Assembly (NCBI GenBank): GCA_003315335.1
Contig: QNRL01000003.1
Location: 240,753-304,752, forward strand
Reading direction: 5' to 3'
Length of the DNA: 64,000 nucleotides
From: Pseudocitrobacter faecalis
GTDB taxonomy: Bacteria > Pseudomonadota > Gammaproteobacteria > Enterobacterales > Enterobacteriaceae
Numbering within the stretch: the first letter of the stretch is position 1; every line of letters begins with the position of its first letter. Below the pieces are notes generated by a model that was given only the letters and a program-made list of their open reading frames with translations, did no database searches and was not told the DNA's origin. The position numbers were made by a program, and so were the translations under genes. Below are positions 10,221 through 20,541 of this stretch, piece after piece.

Positions 10221-13102
10221 TCGTTCTCTCGTCTCAACGGTAAGGTTTGCTGCAATTCACTGATGCTTTGCCATACTTTCCAGCCTTCAGGATGCGCGTA
10301 GTCCTGTTTTCCGTTATCACTACCGGAAACCTGCGACAGTACGGTCATGCCCTCCGGCTCAACCACCGTTTGATGGAAGAAGTCGGCAACTTTAAGCGGC
10401 GTCAGTAACTTAATCTGGGCCACTACTTTATCACGTGAATCGAACGCCATATTACCCCTGTCGAAATCTTTACTGAGCTGTGACGCTTCTTCGCTCAGGG
10501 TTTGCGGGGCCTGCACCATTTGCGCAATCACCGCCTGCTGAATTTGCGCGAACTCTTCCGGTTTCATGGCGCGCAGCTTCGCTTCCGCCATCGGGAAGAA
10601 GGCCTTAAATCGCTCCCACAGGAAGGCTGGCTGTTTATCACTGCTTTGCAGCAGGAAGCCCATACCCCACTGACGGCCTACATTCATCGAGAAGGCAAAT
10701 ACCGCGTAACCCAGTTGCTCTTCCGTACGCAGTTGTGTGTAGAACCACGGCTGGACAATTTGTGCCAGGACAGCGCTGGTCGCGGATGTGCTGGCCTCAT
10801 CGGCATTGATCGGTGCAAATACCGCCGCCAGTGCAGAATCAGTGCTGGGGCTGGCTTTTTCAAACATGGCTGACTGTTTTTTATCAATCAGCACGTCTTT
10901 ATTGCGACACCATTCGGTGCCCTTTGCGCCAAGCTGCGCCTGGATATTGTGCGCCAGCGTGCTGGAGGCCTCTTTGCTCAGATTACCAATCACCATAAAT
11001 TCCGGGCGGGCGTTGGTTTTCAGGCGATCGCGATAAGCCATTACCTCTTGCAGAGTAATGGACGACAGCAATGCCCGGCGCTCTTCACGCTGGAAGTACG
11101 GCACCTGAGAAAGCATCTGCACCGGCATAATCGCCTGTTCGTAGGCTTTGCCTTTATCGGCGGAATCCATCATCTGTGCGTACCAGGATTTCGCCTGTGT
11201 CAGCTGTTCTTCCGTTGTCTGATAGCTGAAATAGCCCTGCAACAGCGCATCAAACAGCTGCGGCAAACGCTGGGTATACCCGTTAGCGTTCAGCATCAGG
11301 CCATTATTTGCGCCGGTCGAGAAGCTGATGCCGCCCACCGCCGCCTGATTGCTGAGCTGGTCGAGCGAGATCCCCGCCAGATAATCATTGAGCGCGAACA
11401 TCACCTGATTACGGGCGCTGTCCATCGCTTTCGGATTCCGCAGAATCAGCGTGACATCGGCCTTCGGTTCGCTGGCAAAGTAGTGGCTCGGCATATACAC
11501 CAGACGCAGCGTCGGCTCATCAATGATAAGTTCAGGGTGCGTATAGCTTTTTTCCGGCTTAATCAGACTGAAATCATCCGGAATATAGGGGTTCAGCTCC
11601 GGCAGCTTCAGCGAGATCGTTTCGGCTTTTTGTTTCCACTCGCTAAATGTCTGCGCGCTGATTTTGTCAACCTGATAAGGCGCATTCACGAAGTAAGCCG
11701 TTTTGTTATGCGGCTCTTTCTCGCTGATATACCAGACGCGCGCATTCTGCGGGGTCATCATCGCCAGCCGTGCTTTTACCGCTTGTTCATCAAACTGGTC
11801 GGCGATATTCACCGCATCCAGAGTATGCTGGACCGGCACGCGGATCATGGTGTCCGCCAGCCATTCGACATAGCCCATATCGCGGTTGATTGACGGATAA
11901 CGGAAGTCGAGATCCAGCACGTGCGCCAGCTCGTCGAAGTAACGCTTATCGATGCCTTTTTCCCGTAACAGATTGAGATAGCTAAAGATAGCCGCCACAA
12001 CCTCATCGCGATGCGCGAGGCCCTTATCGGTTAAGGTCGCGGAAATCGCCAGTACGCCACTGTTGCCGTTCACCACGGGGTCGGCGTCGGCGCGAATGCC
12101 TTCCACCAGCCCCTGATTTTGCAGCCAGTCGGACAGCGTACCCGGGCTACGGTTGCCAATCATGTAGGTCACCAGCTCGTCAGTTTTGCTGCGGAACTGA
12201 GCGGTGTTGTTGTCGATGCGAAATTCCACACGCAGCACTTTACGCGGCAGCGCCGGGACGTAGTGAATCAATACGCCCTTTTGCGCGTCGGTCACCACGG
12301 GCACATCAATTTGCGGCACGGTAATGGATTTGTTGGGCACGCGACCATAGGTTTGCGCCGCCATCTGCGCCAGCTCCGGCAACGGTTTATTGCTGTAGAT
12401 AACCGCCTTCATCAGATTGGCAGAGTAGTATTGATCGCGGAAGGCGAGCAGCGCCTGATGCACCGGGCTTCCGGGCTTGTCGCTCAGCGTTTCAAGGTTA
12501 CCGCCGGAGAAGCGCGAACCGGGGTGCGCCGGGTTAATGGTTTCGGCACTCACCTGCGCCATGCGCATGCCGTCGCGCGAGCGGGCCATGGTCAACTCGG
12601 CGTTCACCGCATTACGTTCGCGCTCGACGTATTTTTTATCCAGTTTGGGTGATGCTATCGCGTCGGCAAGGCGGTCAACCGCGCCCTGCAGCGCATCATT
12701 CTCAACTTCCAGATAAAAAGCCGTACGGTAAGGCGCGGTACTGGCGTTGTGGCTGCCACCGTGCATTTTCAGATATTCAGCGAGGCTGTCAGGCTGCGGA
12801 TACATCTTCGAGCCCATCAGGGTCATATGTTCGAGGAAGTGCGCGAGGCCAGGATGAACATCGGGATCCTGCAATGAGCCCACCGGCACAACCAGCGCCG
12901 ACAAGGATTTCACCGCCTGAGGATCGGAAACCAGCAGCACCACCATGCCGTTATCGAGCTTGATAGCCTGATAGTGACGAGGATCTTTTTCACTTTTGCG
13001 GATGGTTTCCTGTATGGGTTGCCATCCGGTGTCTGCCTGACTAATAGGTGCCCAAAGGGCGGTAATCAAAACAACAACACTCAACCAGATACTACGGGGC
13101 AT
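10217..13102 (-). CDS. ptrA: Protease III (pitrilysin)
   Basis: A 961-residue periplasmic zinc metalloprotease of the M16 family that degrades small polypeptides. A signal peptide (residues 1 to about 23, ending SQA) precedes the mature chain. The inverted zinc motif HFLEH is at residues 88-92, and the third ligand is a Glu within ERERNAVNAE further on. It sits between recC and recB as in E. coli, 126 bp after recC and overlapping recB. Why a protease lies within the rec genes is not explained by the sequence. Confidence 0.98.
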   Translation of the reverse strand: MPRSIWLSVVVLITALWAPISQADTGWQPIQETIRKSEKDPRHYQAIKLDNGMVVLLVSDPQAVKSLSALVVPVGSLQDPDVHPGLAHFLEHMTLMGSKMYPQPDSLAEYLKMHGGSHNASTAPYRTAFYLEVENDALQGAVDRLADAIASPKLDKKYVERERNAVNAELTMARSRDGMRMAQVSAETINPAHPGSRFSGGNLETLSDKPGSPVHQALLAFRDQYYSANLMKAVIYSNKPLPELAQMAAQTYGRVPNKSITVPQIDVPVVTDAQKGVLIHYVPALPRKVLRVEFRIDNNTAQFRSKTDELVTYMIGNRSPGTLSDWLQNQGLVEGIRADADPVVNGNSGVLAISATLTDKGLAHRDEVVAAIFSYLNLLREKGIDKRYFDELAHVLDLDFRYPSINRDMGYVEWLADTMIRVPVQHTLDAVNIADQFDEQAVKARLAMMTPQNARVWYISEKEPHNKTAYFVNAPYQVDKISAQTFSEWKQKAETISLKLPELNPYIPDDFSLIKPEKSYTHPELIIDEPTLRLVYMPSHYFASEPKADVTLILRNPKAMDSARNQVMFALNDYLAGISLDQLSNQAAVGGISFSTGANNGLMLNANGYTQRLPQLFDALLQGYFSYQTTEEQLTQAKSWYAQMMDSADKGKAYEQAIMPVQMLSQVPYFQREERRALLSSITLQEVMAYRDRLKTNARPEFMVIGNLSKEASSTLAHNIQAQLGAKGTEWCRNKDVLIDKKQSAMFEKASPSTDSALAAVFAPINADEASTSATSAVLAQIVQPWFYTQLRTEEQLGYAVFAFSMNVGRQWGMGFLLQSSDKQPAFLWERFKAFFPMAEAKLRAMKPEEFAQIQQAVIAQMVQAPQTLSEEASQLSKDFDRGNMAFDSRDKVVAQIKLLTPLKVADFFHQTVVEPEGMTVLSQVSGSDNGKQDYAHPEGWKVWQSISELQQTLPLRRENE

Positions 13103-13228
13103 TCACGGACCTCATCATTAACAAACCGGCGGCTGAACGTGTCAGCCGGTGTATCGTATGCGCATCAGTCCGTGACTTCTTGCGCATAGTAAACGAAGGG
13201 TTTTAATTGCGCAATTTTTATACAGCCA

Positions 13229-16200
13229 TTATGACTGGTGATAACGAAAAACGGGCAACAGGTAGCGCTGCGTCTGTTCGATAATGGCTTCATATTGCTC
13301 ATTTTCGAGCGTACGCCACAGGCGTTGGTACCATATATCACTCCCTTCACCACTCACTACCATATTCCCTTCATACGCCTGAAGGAACTTGCTTCGCGCT
13401 TTTTGCTGCGTTTCATCGTCCATCAGAAGGGCATTGCTTTCAGCGTCGAAGCAGGCTTTAAGCCAGGCACCGCCGCTTTCAGGCAAGAACAACAACGGTT
13501 GCATCATGCCAAGTCGGTAACCTTCAACCAGCTCCGCGAGATAACCATGCGCTTCCGTGGCCGACAGCGGCGGGAAGCGCCACTCCCCCTCTTTGCGCAG
13601 CAGCAGACGGCTCTCGCCGGTTCCGCCACTGGCACAATAGACAAGGTGTTCCAGCCAAAGTTGCATTCCCTGTGAAACGCTGAGCAAAGATGGGCGCCAG
13701 CGCAACAATCCATTCGACTGTACTTGCGCCAGCCAGCCGGTAATGTTAATGCCTGCACACTCAAGGTCGATTTCCATGCTTTGCGCAGGCTCGCGTAGCT
13801 CGATAACGCGCGAGGCCAGCGCCTCCATTTCCTGACGCTGCACCTCCCAGGCGATTTCGCCGTAAGGGCCATAAGGCAGCGTACCCGCCGCCCGATAACG
13901 GCGGTACATCAGCCCGGCGTCCTGCTCTTCAATCAGCGTATTCAGTAGCTGTTGATTGAGCTGATAACGGGTTAACCCTTCCAGGGTAAACGGTTCGGTA
14001 TCCGGGATTTCACTCTCTTCGGAACGGAAATTCACCTGTAAACGCATCTGGAAGAAGGCGCGTACCGGGTGCTGCCAGAAACGCTGAAGCTGCTCCAGCG
14101 GCAGATGCGTGATATCGAGCGGCGCAAGTGGCTGAATAAACGGCGAATGGGCCTCGCCCTGCTGACTCGCCGCTGCCAGCCATTCGCGGGCGTAGCTTTG
14201 CCGCTCATTGGCGGTGAAGTTCTCCGGATCAAACGGCATTCGCGTGTGCTGGTGCATGATATGCGCTTTCACGCGCTTATCGCTTTCGTCGCAGTTCAGC
14301 GCTTCATCGCCTTCCAGACAATGGCTTTGGCCGATGTAATCCAGCAGTTCCTGTACCAGCACGGACGGGTAACGTTCGCTGTTATCCTGAATGGAGCGGC
14401 CAATATAGCTGATGTAGAGGGTCTGCCCGGCGGACATCAGCGCTTCGAGGAACAGATAGCGGTCGTCATCACGACGGCTGCGGTCGCCTCGTACAGGTTT
14501 CTGGCTCATCAAATCGAATCCCAGCGGCGGTAGCGCGCGTGGATACACACCATCATTCATGCCCAGCAGGCACACCACTTTGAACGGTATTGAACGCATC
14601 GGCATCAGGGTACAGATGTTCACCGGCCCCGCAAGGAACCGCTGGCTGATACGCTCCTGATCGAGCCGGGACGCCAGCTCGTCGCGCAGCAGTGAAAGCG
14701 GGACCATACCCTCGTATTGAGACTGCGTACCCTGGGCAATAATCGCCTGCCACTGCTGCTCAATCAACGCCAGCGCGGCTTCCGTATCCTGATCCGGCAG
14801 GAAGAAGTCGTTGAGCATATCGCGACACACCGGCAGCCACTCTTCCAATGGACGATCCTGCGATAAGCCCTGCCGCCAGTGGTTAAGCTGCATTAATAAC
14901 GATGCCAGGTGCCCCACCAGCTCAGCAATCAGACCGCTGGACTCATCATAGGGTAAGACCGATTGCCACTCGCCCTGCTGGCTTTCCATCGCGTAGCCGA
15001 GCAGCATGCGCGTCAGGCCAAAGCGCCAGGTATGTTGCCCGGTAGCAGGAAGGTCGAGTTCTCGAACGTTATCGTCATCGAGCCCCCAGCGAATACCAGA
15101 CTCATTAACCCACTGACGCAGGTAACGCAGCCCCTCTTCATCAATGTTGAAGCGGGCGGCCAGCACGGGTACGTCCAGCAGCGCCAGCACGTCTTCGCTC
15201 ACAAAGCGGCTATCGGGCAGCGAGAGTAGCGTGATAAAGGCCTGCATCGCCGGGTGAGCCTGACGCGCGCGGCGGTCGGAAATCGCATACGGCAGATAGC
15301 GCTCGCCGGTGGCGCTGCCAAACACCGCCTGAATAAATGGGCTGTAGCTGTCGATGTCCGCTACCATCACAATGATATCGCGCGGCGTTAGCGTCGGATC
15401 TGCTTCCAGCATCGCCAGCAGGCGATCGTGCAATATTTCCACTTCACGCTGCGGGCTGTGGCAGACGTGTACCGTCAGGCTGCGATCGTCGGGCTTCAAC
15501 ACGCGTTTGGCGCCGCTGTGGGCAAACTCTTGCGCCGTGCGCCCGGCGATGGCGGAATTTTTTAATTCCAGAACGTCATGCTGCAGATTGTGCAGCAGGT
15601 TATCCGGTTCGATGTCAACAAACGCTTCCAGCTCCTGATAACGCTCAAGGCCAGCAAGCAGGTAAATATAATCGCGCCCCAGCTTGCCCCAGGAGGCCAG
15701 CATCGGGTTGGTAACATTCTGCTCGCCGTCGTCGTTAAACAAGCCCGGCGCGGCATCCGCGTCACGAAACAGCGGCAACTCGCGTTCTTCACGGAAGTGA
15801 CGACGCTGGCGCGCCTGCAAACGCGCCAGAAACGCCGGATCCTGAATATCGCCCCAGTAGTAACGGCAAGGGTTAGTGAACAGCACGTAGATATCAATGT
15901 GTTTGCCCAGCGCCTGAAGAGCGTGGAGATATACCGGCGGCAACGCCGAAATACCGCAGATAAACACGCGCGAAGGCAGGCCTTCCGGGCGCGTTTCGCT
16001 TTGTTCAAGGATATCGATAAAACGTTGATAGAGATTGGCACGGTGCCAGAGCGGCTGGCCAAGCGCTTTAGTGTGCGCCACCAGCGCTTTCCACAACGGT
16101 GCCTGCCACAGTTGCGCCTCGCCAAGTCCATCCACCAGCGTGTCGTTTTCCCAGTTGGTTAGCCACTGCGGGCGATACACCAGATACTGGTCGTAGAGAT

Positions 16201-16597
16201 CCGCTACCCGTGAGGCAAGCTGGAACAGTTTGCGCTTGTCGGCATCATCGTGCAGATAGTGACGCAGCGGGGTAAATGCGTCGTCATCCAGCATTTGTGG
16301 CAGCAGAGTCATCAGCTTCCAGCTCATGCTCTGCTTGTTAAAGGCGCTTTCGCCGGGAATATCCGGCAGCACGCGGGTAAACATATCCCAGATAAAGCTG
16401 GCTGGGAGCGGGAAGTCGATATTCGCCGCAATACCAAAGCGTTGCGACAGGGTCATCTGTAGCCATTGCGCCATCCCGGTGCTTTGCACCAGCACCATTT
16501 CAGACTCGAATGGGTCATCGAGCCGCTGCTGCTCAACAATGAACTCCATTAATGCTTCCAGCACGTCCAGACGGTTGGAGTGGTAGACCCGTAACAT
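13229..16597 (-). CDS. recC: Exonuclease V gamma subunit
   Basis: An 1122-residue scaffold subunit of RecBCD that recognises Chi and splits the duplex end. It has the fold of a helicase that lost its ATPase motifs, and no Walker A signature is visible here. The start ATG at 16597 follows AGGAGCG. It lies 12 bp after ppdC and is likely co-transcribed with the four pseudopilin genes. The 126 bp between recC and ptrA hold no gene. Confidence 0.98.
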   Translation of the reverse strand: MLRVYHSNRLDVLEALMEFIVEQQRLDDPFESEMVLVQSTGMAQWLQMTLSQRFGIAANIDFPLPASFIWDMFTRVLPDIPGESAFNKQSMSWKLMTLLPQMLDDDAFTPLRHYLHDDADKRKLFQLASRVADLYDQYLVYRPQWLTNWENDTLVDGLGEAQLWQAPLWKALVAHTKALGQPLWHRANLYQRFIDILEQSETRPEGLPSRVFICGISALPPVYLHALQALGKHIDIYVLFTNPCRYYWGDIQDPAFLARLQARQRRHFREERELPLFRDADAAPGLFNDDGEQNVTNPMLASWGKLGRDYIYLLAGLERYQELEAFVDIEPDNLLHNLQHDVLELKNSAIAGRTAQEFAHSGAKRVLKPDDRSLTVHVCHSPQREVEILHDRLLAMLEADPTLTPRDIIVMVADIDSYSPFIQAVFGSATGERYLPYAISDRRARQAHPAMQAFITLLSLPDSRFVSEDVLALLDVPVLAARFNIDEEGLRYLRQWVNESGIRWGLDDDNVRELDLPATGQHTWRFGLTRMLLGYAMESQQGEWQSVLPYDESSGLIAELVGHLASLLMQLNHWRQGLSQDRPLEEWLPVCRDMLNDFFLPDQDTEAALALIEQQWQAIIAQGTQSQYEGMVPLSLLRDELASRLDQERISQRFLAGPVNICTLMPMRSIPFKVVCLLGMNDGVYPRALPPLGFDLMSQKPVRGDRSRRDDDRYLFLEALMSAGQTLYISYIGRSIQDNSERYPSVLVQELLDYIGQSHCLEGDEALNCDESDKRVKAHIMHQHTRMPFDPENFTANERQSYAREWLAAASQQGEAHSPFIQPLAPLDITHLPLEQLQRFWQHPVRAFFQMRLQVNFRSEESEIPDTEPFTLEGLTRYQLNQQLLNTLIEEQDAGLMYRRYRAAGTLPYGPYGEIAWEVQRQEMEALASRVIELREPAQSMEIDLECAGINITGWLAQVQSNGLLRWRPSLLSVSQGMQLWLEHLVYCASGGTGESRLLLRKEGEWRFPPLSATEAHGYLAELVEGYRLGMMQPLLFLPESGGAWLKACFDAESNALLMDDETQQKARSKFLQAYEGNMVVSGEGSDIWYQRLWRTLENEQYEAIIEQTQRYLLPVFRYHQS

Positions 16598-16609
16598 ATT
16601 CGCTCCTGA

Positions 16610-16933
16610 CTACAGATTGACGGGGCAATGCAGCCGCGTCATGTGACCTTGCTTACCCAGCGGGGTGGTAATAGTAACATTGATGCTGACACAACGTTGG
16701 CTTGTTGTCTGCACGCGCTGGCTACTCCAGCCTTCCGGCATGGGTTGTACCTGCCGCTGGGTTTGCAGCCATGCATAGCGCCAAAGCTGGCGATACTGGT
16801 TAAGCTGATGGTTGCCCAGCGCCAGGCTACGATAATATCCGCCCAACGCCGTAATGACGCTGACCATCAGCAGCATCGCCAGGAGCACTTCCGGCAGGCT
16901 AAAGCCGCGCGTTTTGGTTAAGGTATCTGACAC
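16610..16933 (-). CDS. ppdC: Prepilin peptidase-dependent protein C
   Basis: A 107-residue type IV pilin-like protein. The prepilin cleavage motif GFSLPEVLLAMLL starts about ten residues in: a PilD-type peptidase should cut after Gly and methylate the new Phe, and Glu5 of the mature chain is present. I chose the GTG at 16933, preceded by AGGAG at 7-8 bp, which gives the E. coli length; a TTG at 16957 would extend it by eight residues. It overlaps ygdB by 16 bp. A role in competence or secretion-type pseudopili is inferred from the family. Confidence 0.9.
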   Translation of the reverse strand: MSDTLTKTRGFSLPEVLLAMLLMVSVITALGGYYRSLALGNHQLNQYRQLWRYAWLQTQRQVQPMPEGWSSQRVQTTSQRCVSINVTITTPLGKQGHMTRLHCPVNL

Positions 16934-17322
16934 AGGGCTTTCTCCTGTAAGGGGCAAAAATCGCTCCAGCCGTGAGGTGAAAACACAACGCTGTTATCCT
17001 GCAGCGTGCCGGACTGCCAAAGCTGAATGCCGTTACTCTCCGCCATCAGCAGTATGGCGTCATCATTAAGCCGTCGCAGGCACACGCGGCTGGCGTCGAT
17101 ACCTGCCCGGCACTGCACAGCCATCGTCCTATTCCACGGCACGGTTTTCCCCCACTGCAGTGCGGAGTGCGCCCGCGCCGTATCGCGCAGGGCCAGCGTT
17201 TCATTATTCACCATCGCGACTTGCCGACGCTGGGTCTGATTAAGCCCCTGTAACATCAAGCTGCCTAACACCAGCAGTAACAGAACCAGCGCCAGCGACG
17301 ATGCCCCCCGTTCGCGATTCAC
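16918..17322 (-). CDS. ygdB: DUF2509 pseudopilin-associated protein YgdB
   Basis: A 134-residue protein with a short N-terminus (MNRERGASSL) followed by one hydrophobic segment (ALVLLLLVLGSLML). It resembles a minor pilin of the GspK/PilX kind, but without a clear Glu5. Cysteines in the C-terminal part (CRAG, VCLRR, FCPL, LCQIP) may form disulfides in the periplasm. It overlaps ppdB by four bases and ppdC by 16, so the four small genes form one translational unit. Its function is not established. Confidence 0.9.
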   Translation of the reverse strand: MNRERGASSLALVLLLLVLGSLMLQGLNQTQRRQVAMVNNETLALRDTARAHSALQWGKTVPWNRTMAVQCRAGIDASRVCLRRLNDDAILLMAESNGIQLWQSGTLQDNSVVFSPHGWSDFCPLQEKALCQIP

Positions 17323-17879
17323 AGGTTGTACCCCGTCACGCTATACAGCGCATTGATGTTACCCGCGCCATTGATACCAGATGCACTTAGCGCGACCGTT
17401 AACTCCGGTGGAAACCCCGCGCTGTTATGACGCGTAACCTGAAATTGCGTGATGGTGACCGTCGCCGGATCGGTCATTTTGTCCCACCCTTTTCCCTCGC
17501 AGCCCGACGCGCCGCGTAAGGTTTCCAGCACGCCCTTTTGCAGGCGGAACCCGATACTGTCGGCATCGGTCATCGGTGATGCCTGCCAGATACCGTCGCT
17601 ATTACCATCCCAGCGAATAATGACGCACCGCCCCTGCTGCGCAAGTTCCAGTGGCTCGCCCTGACACTCACCGTTGCAGTATCCGGCGCGTTGAAGATGC
17701 TTCGCCACCGTGTACAGCCGCTGCCAGACCTCGTCTTCCAGCGCCTGCTGGCGAGTTTGATGTAAAATTCCACGCTGCAACGCGGGTAGAAAACGTGACG
17801 CTCCCAGCAGCAATACGCTGCTGATAGCCATCGAAATCAGCACTTCCGGCAGCGAAAAACCGCGCATGATCACTGGCAC
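17319..17879 (-). CDS. ppdB: Prepilin peptidase-dependent protein B
   Basis: A 186-residue pilin-like protein with the leader MPVIMR and cleavage motif GFSLPEVLISMAISSVLLLG, including Glu at position 5 of the mature protein. The C-terminal SVTGYNL agrees with E. coli PpdB. It starts with GTG at 17879, one base overlapping the ppdA stop (TAGTG); an internal ATG at 17867 is less likely because the MPV start is conserved. It is part of the ppdA-ppdB-ygdB-ppdC-recC run. Confidence 0.93.
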   Translation of the reverse strand: MPVIMRGFSLPEVLISMAISSVLLLGASRFLPALQRGILHQTRQQALEDEVWQRLYTVAKHLQRAGYCNGECQGEPLELAQQGRCVIIRWDGNSDGIWQASPMTDADSIGFRLQKGVLETLRGASGCEGKGWDKMTDPATVTITQFQVTRHNSAGFPPELTVALSASGINGAGNINALYSVTGYNL

Positions 17880-18340
17880 TAATCACCCCCTTCACTCTCA
17901 CACAACCTTATTCGTCCAAAGCTTGAGAGAATCACCTCCCAGTGTCCGGCAGCGCTTTGAACTGAAATACTCCCGGCCCACGCTGTATTACGTAGCCCGA
18001 AAAAGCCCAGAGAAGGTGTGATACTCGCCAGTTGCACCTCGCCCCATGGCGGCAGAAAAACCCGCGGGTTTGCCGGTGGGCAGCCCTCCACCACAGTGTC
18101 ATCTGCCACCAGACACCAGCGCGTATCAGCGTAATGGGCTTTAATCATTCGGTCACGGTTATGCCAGTTAGCGTCATTACGCAAAAAAAGCAGGTAATCA
18201 CGCAGCTGCGTCGCGGTTTGCCAGAGCCGCTGTTGCTGCTGCCAGCTTTGCCAGCCGTATAGCCCACCCGCGCTAAGGATGATAACCAGCGAGACCGCAA
18301 CCAATGTTTCAATCAGGGTGTAACCCGTTTGTCTGTTCAT
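17879..18340 (-). CDS. ppdA: Prepilin peptidase-dependent protein A
   Basis: A 153-residue pseudopilin with a five-residue leader and the cleavage motif GYTLIETLVAVSLVIIL, with Glu5 present. A pair of cysteines (RWCLV and VEGCPP) resembles the disulfide loop of minor pilins. It is the first gene of the pseudopilin-recC run, so a promoter is expected between 18341 and the thyA terminator, though I do not see an obvious one. Confidence 0.93.
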   Translation of the reverse strand: MNRQTGYTLIETLVAVSLVIILSAGGLYGWQSWQQQQRLWQTATQLRDYLLFLRNDANWHNRDRMIKAHYADTRWCLVADDTVVEGCPPANPRVFLPPWGEVQLASITPSLGFFGLRNTAWAGSISVQSAAGHWEVILSSFGRIRLCESEGGD

Positions 18341-18465
18341 GGCGGGAGTATCGGAAAACTGAAGAGACGTTGCGAGAGGCAGATTACGTTTCTACGAGGC
18401 GCTTTCCAGTGAATTTACAGGGTTGCAGCGGCTTGCAAAAAAGTGGGAAGGCGAATTCCAGACAT

Positions 18466-18498
18466 AAAAAAACCGGCACGCAGAAGGTGCCGGTTTTT
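18466..18498. terminator. Bidirectional terminator after thyA
   Basis: Stem AACCGGCAC/GTGCCGGTT (18471-18479 and 18487-18495) has an A-run before it and a T-run after it, so it works for thyA on the minus strand and for any plus-strand transcript. Confidence 0.88.
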
Positions 18499-18510
18499 CA
18501 TCTACTGGGA

Positions 18511-19305
18511 TTAAATCGCGACGGGCGCTTTAATCCCCGGATGCGGGTCGTAGCCTTCAATCTCGAAATCTTCGAAACGGTAATCAAAGATGGATTCCGG
18601 CTTACGTTTAATGACCAGCTTCGGCAACGCGCGTGGTTCGCGAGTCAGCTGCAGCGCAGTCTGCTCCATATGGTTGCTGTACAGATGCGTGTCGCCGCCC
18701 GTCCAGACAAAATCGCCCACTTCCAGATCGCACTGCTGCGCCATCATATGCACCAGCAGTGCATAACTGGCGATGTTAAACGGCAGGCCGAGGAACACAT
18801 CGCAGGAGCGCTGATAGAGCTGGCAGGAGAGCTTGCCATCCGCCACGTAGAACTGGAAAAATGCGTGGCACGGGGCCAGCGCCATCTTATCCAGCTCGCC
18901 CACGTTCCACGCCGACACAATAATGCGGCGGGAATCCGGGTCGTTTTTCAGCTGATTCATTACCGTGGTGATCTGGTCGATATGGCGGCCATCCGGCGTA
19001 GGCCAGGCGCGCCACTGCTTACCGTAAACCGGGCCTAAATCACCGTTTTCATCGGCCCATTCGTCCCAGATGGTCACGTTATTTTCACGCAGATACGCCA
19101 CGTTGGTGTCGCCCTGCAGGAACCACAACAGTTCGTGGATGATGGAGCGTAAATGACAACGTTTCGTCGTCACCAGCGGGAAGCCATCCTGCAGATTAAA
19201 GCGCATCTGGTGGCCAAAAATAGAGGTCGTGCCCGTGCCGGTACGGTCATTTTTCTGGGTGCCTTCATCAAGCACCTTCTGCATCAATTCAAGATACTGT
19301 TTCAT
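18511..19305 (-). CDS. thyA: Thymidylate synthase
   Basis: A 264-residue homodimeric enzyme that methylates dUMP to dTMP using 5,10-methylene-tetrahydrofolate. The nucleophilic cysteine lies in [12 protein letters not shown] (about residue 146), and [17 protein letters not shown] and [13 protein letters not shown] are dUMP-binding segments. The C-terminal APVAI closes the active site. The start lies 6 bp after the lgt stop, so the ribosome-binding site sits at the lgt 3' end and the two are one operon. Confidence 0.99.
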   Translation of the reverse strand: MKQYLELMQKVLDEGTQKNDRTGTGTTSIFGHQMRFNLQDGFPLVTTKRCHLRSIIHELLWFLQGDTNVAYLRENNVTIWDEWADENGDLGPVYGKQWRAWPTPDGRHIDQITTVMNQLKNDPDSRRIIVSAWNVGELDKMALAPCHAFFQFYVADGKLSCQLYQRSCDVFLGLPFNIASYALLVHMMAQQCDLEVGDFVWTGGDTHLYSNHMEQTALQLTREPRALPKLVIKRKPESIFDYRFEDFEIEGYDPHPGIKAPVAI

Positions 19306-19311
19306 GATTCC

Positions 19312-20184
19312 TCAGGAGACGTGTTGCTGCGGACGGCGGAATGCCCAAACCATCATAATGATACCCGCAAGCACCATCGGAATGGAAAGGATCTGCCCCA
19401 TGCTGATGTACTGCACCCACGCACCGGTGAATTGCTGATCCGGCTGGCGGAAGAATTCAACGATGATACGGAACAGGCCGTAGCCTATCAGGAACAAACC
19501 AGAGACCGAACCCGCCGGGCGCGGTTTGCGAATAAACCAGTTGAGGATCAGGAACAGCACTACGCCTTCCAGCGCCATTTCATAAAGCTGAGACATATGG
19601 CGCGGCAGCGAGCCGTAGGTATCAAACAGCGATTGCCACTCCGGATGCGATGGCAGCAGCGCCAGATCTTCCGCACGCGAGTTCGGGAAGAGCATGGTGT
19701 ATTTGAAGCCAGGGTCGACGCGGCCCCAGAGTTCGCCGTTGATAAAGTTACCCAGACGTCCGGCGCCCAGGCCAAACGGGATCAGCGGAGCAATAAAGTC
19801 GGAAACCTGGAAGAAGGTGCGTTTGGTACGTTTCGCAAAGACAATCATCACGATAATCACGCCAATCAGCCCGCCGTGGAAGGACATGCCGCCATCCCAA
19901 ACGCGGAACAGATACAGCGGATCATTCAGGAAGAGATCAAAGTTATAGAACAATACATAACCAATGCGCCCGCCGAGGAATACCCCCAGGAAGCCCGCAT
20001 ACAGCAGATTTTCAACTTCGTTTTTCGTCCAACCGCTGCCAGGACGATTCGCGCGACGGCCTGCCAGCCACATCGCGAAGACGAAGCCAACCAGATACAT
20101 CACGCCATACCAGTGCAGCGAGACCGGTCCAATAGAAAAAATTACCGGGTCAAATTCCGGGAAACGCAGATACCCACTATTCAT
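19312..20184 (-). CDS. lgt: Phosphatidylglycerol-prolipoprotein diacylglyceryl transferase
   Basis: A 290-residue inner-membrane enzyme that puts diacylglycerol from phosphatidylglycerol on the lipobox cysteine, the first step of lipoprotein maturation. Seven membrane segments are expected. The Lgt signature [14 protein letters not shown] and the conserved HGGLIG, containing the essential His, are present. Transcription is with thyA. Confidence 0.98.
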   Translation of the reverse strand: MNSGYLRFPEFDPVIFSIGPVSLHWYGVMYLVGFVFAMWLAGRRANRPGSGWTKNEVENLLYAGFLGVFLGGRIGYVLFYNFDLFLNDPLYLFRVWDGGMSFHGGLIGVIIVMIVFAKRTKRTFFQVSDFIAPLIPFGLGAGRLGNFINGELWGRVDPGFKYTMLFPNSRAEDLALLPSHPEWQSLFDTYGSLPRHMSQLYEMALEGVVLFLILNWFIRKPRPAGSVSGLFLIGYGLFRIIVEFFRQPDQQFTGAWVQYISMGQILSIPMVLAGIIMMVWAFRRPQQHVS

Positions 20185-20541
20185 CTGTCACCACAAGTTC
20201 TTGTTATTCCGCCGAAAGTGGTCAGCGGTATGGATGTGCGCCTACGTGAAACGGGCGCGCCAAAGGGCAGAATGATAGCACAAGGCGTGCAGTAGAGGGG
20301 GCGAGGAAGATGTAAAAGATGTGTAAGAGAATCCAAACCAGTGCAGACAATCGCATTTTCATGGCCGGGGTGAAGGAATATATATTATTAATATTAAATC
20401 CAACCTGATTAATAATATTCACAAATAGGAAAACAGAAAAATACCCTGTTCCAAAAAAATAAAACCGCATTAATATCACAAAAAAATAATTCTTCCGCCT
20501 TTATCATGCGTTATCTCTGTTTTTATTTGAAGGTCTTAGCT
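20185..20541. other. AT-rich intergenic region between lgt and the phosphatase-like gene
   Basis: A 357-bp divergent spacer. The lgt-proximal 150 bp have ordinary composition; from about 20380 the DNA is strongly AT-rich. An inverted repeat TATTATTAAT/ATTAATAATA (20383-20392 and 20408-20417) with a 15-bp centre is the only marked structure and could be an operator or a cruciform. No gene is supported. Confidence 0.6.
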
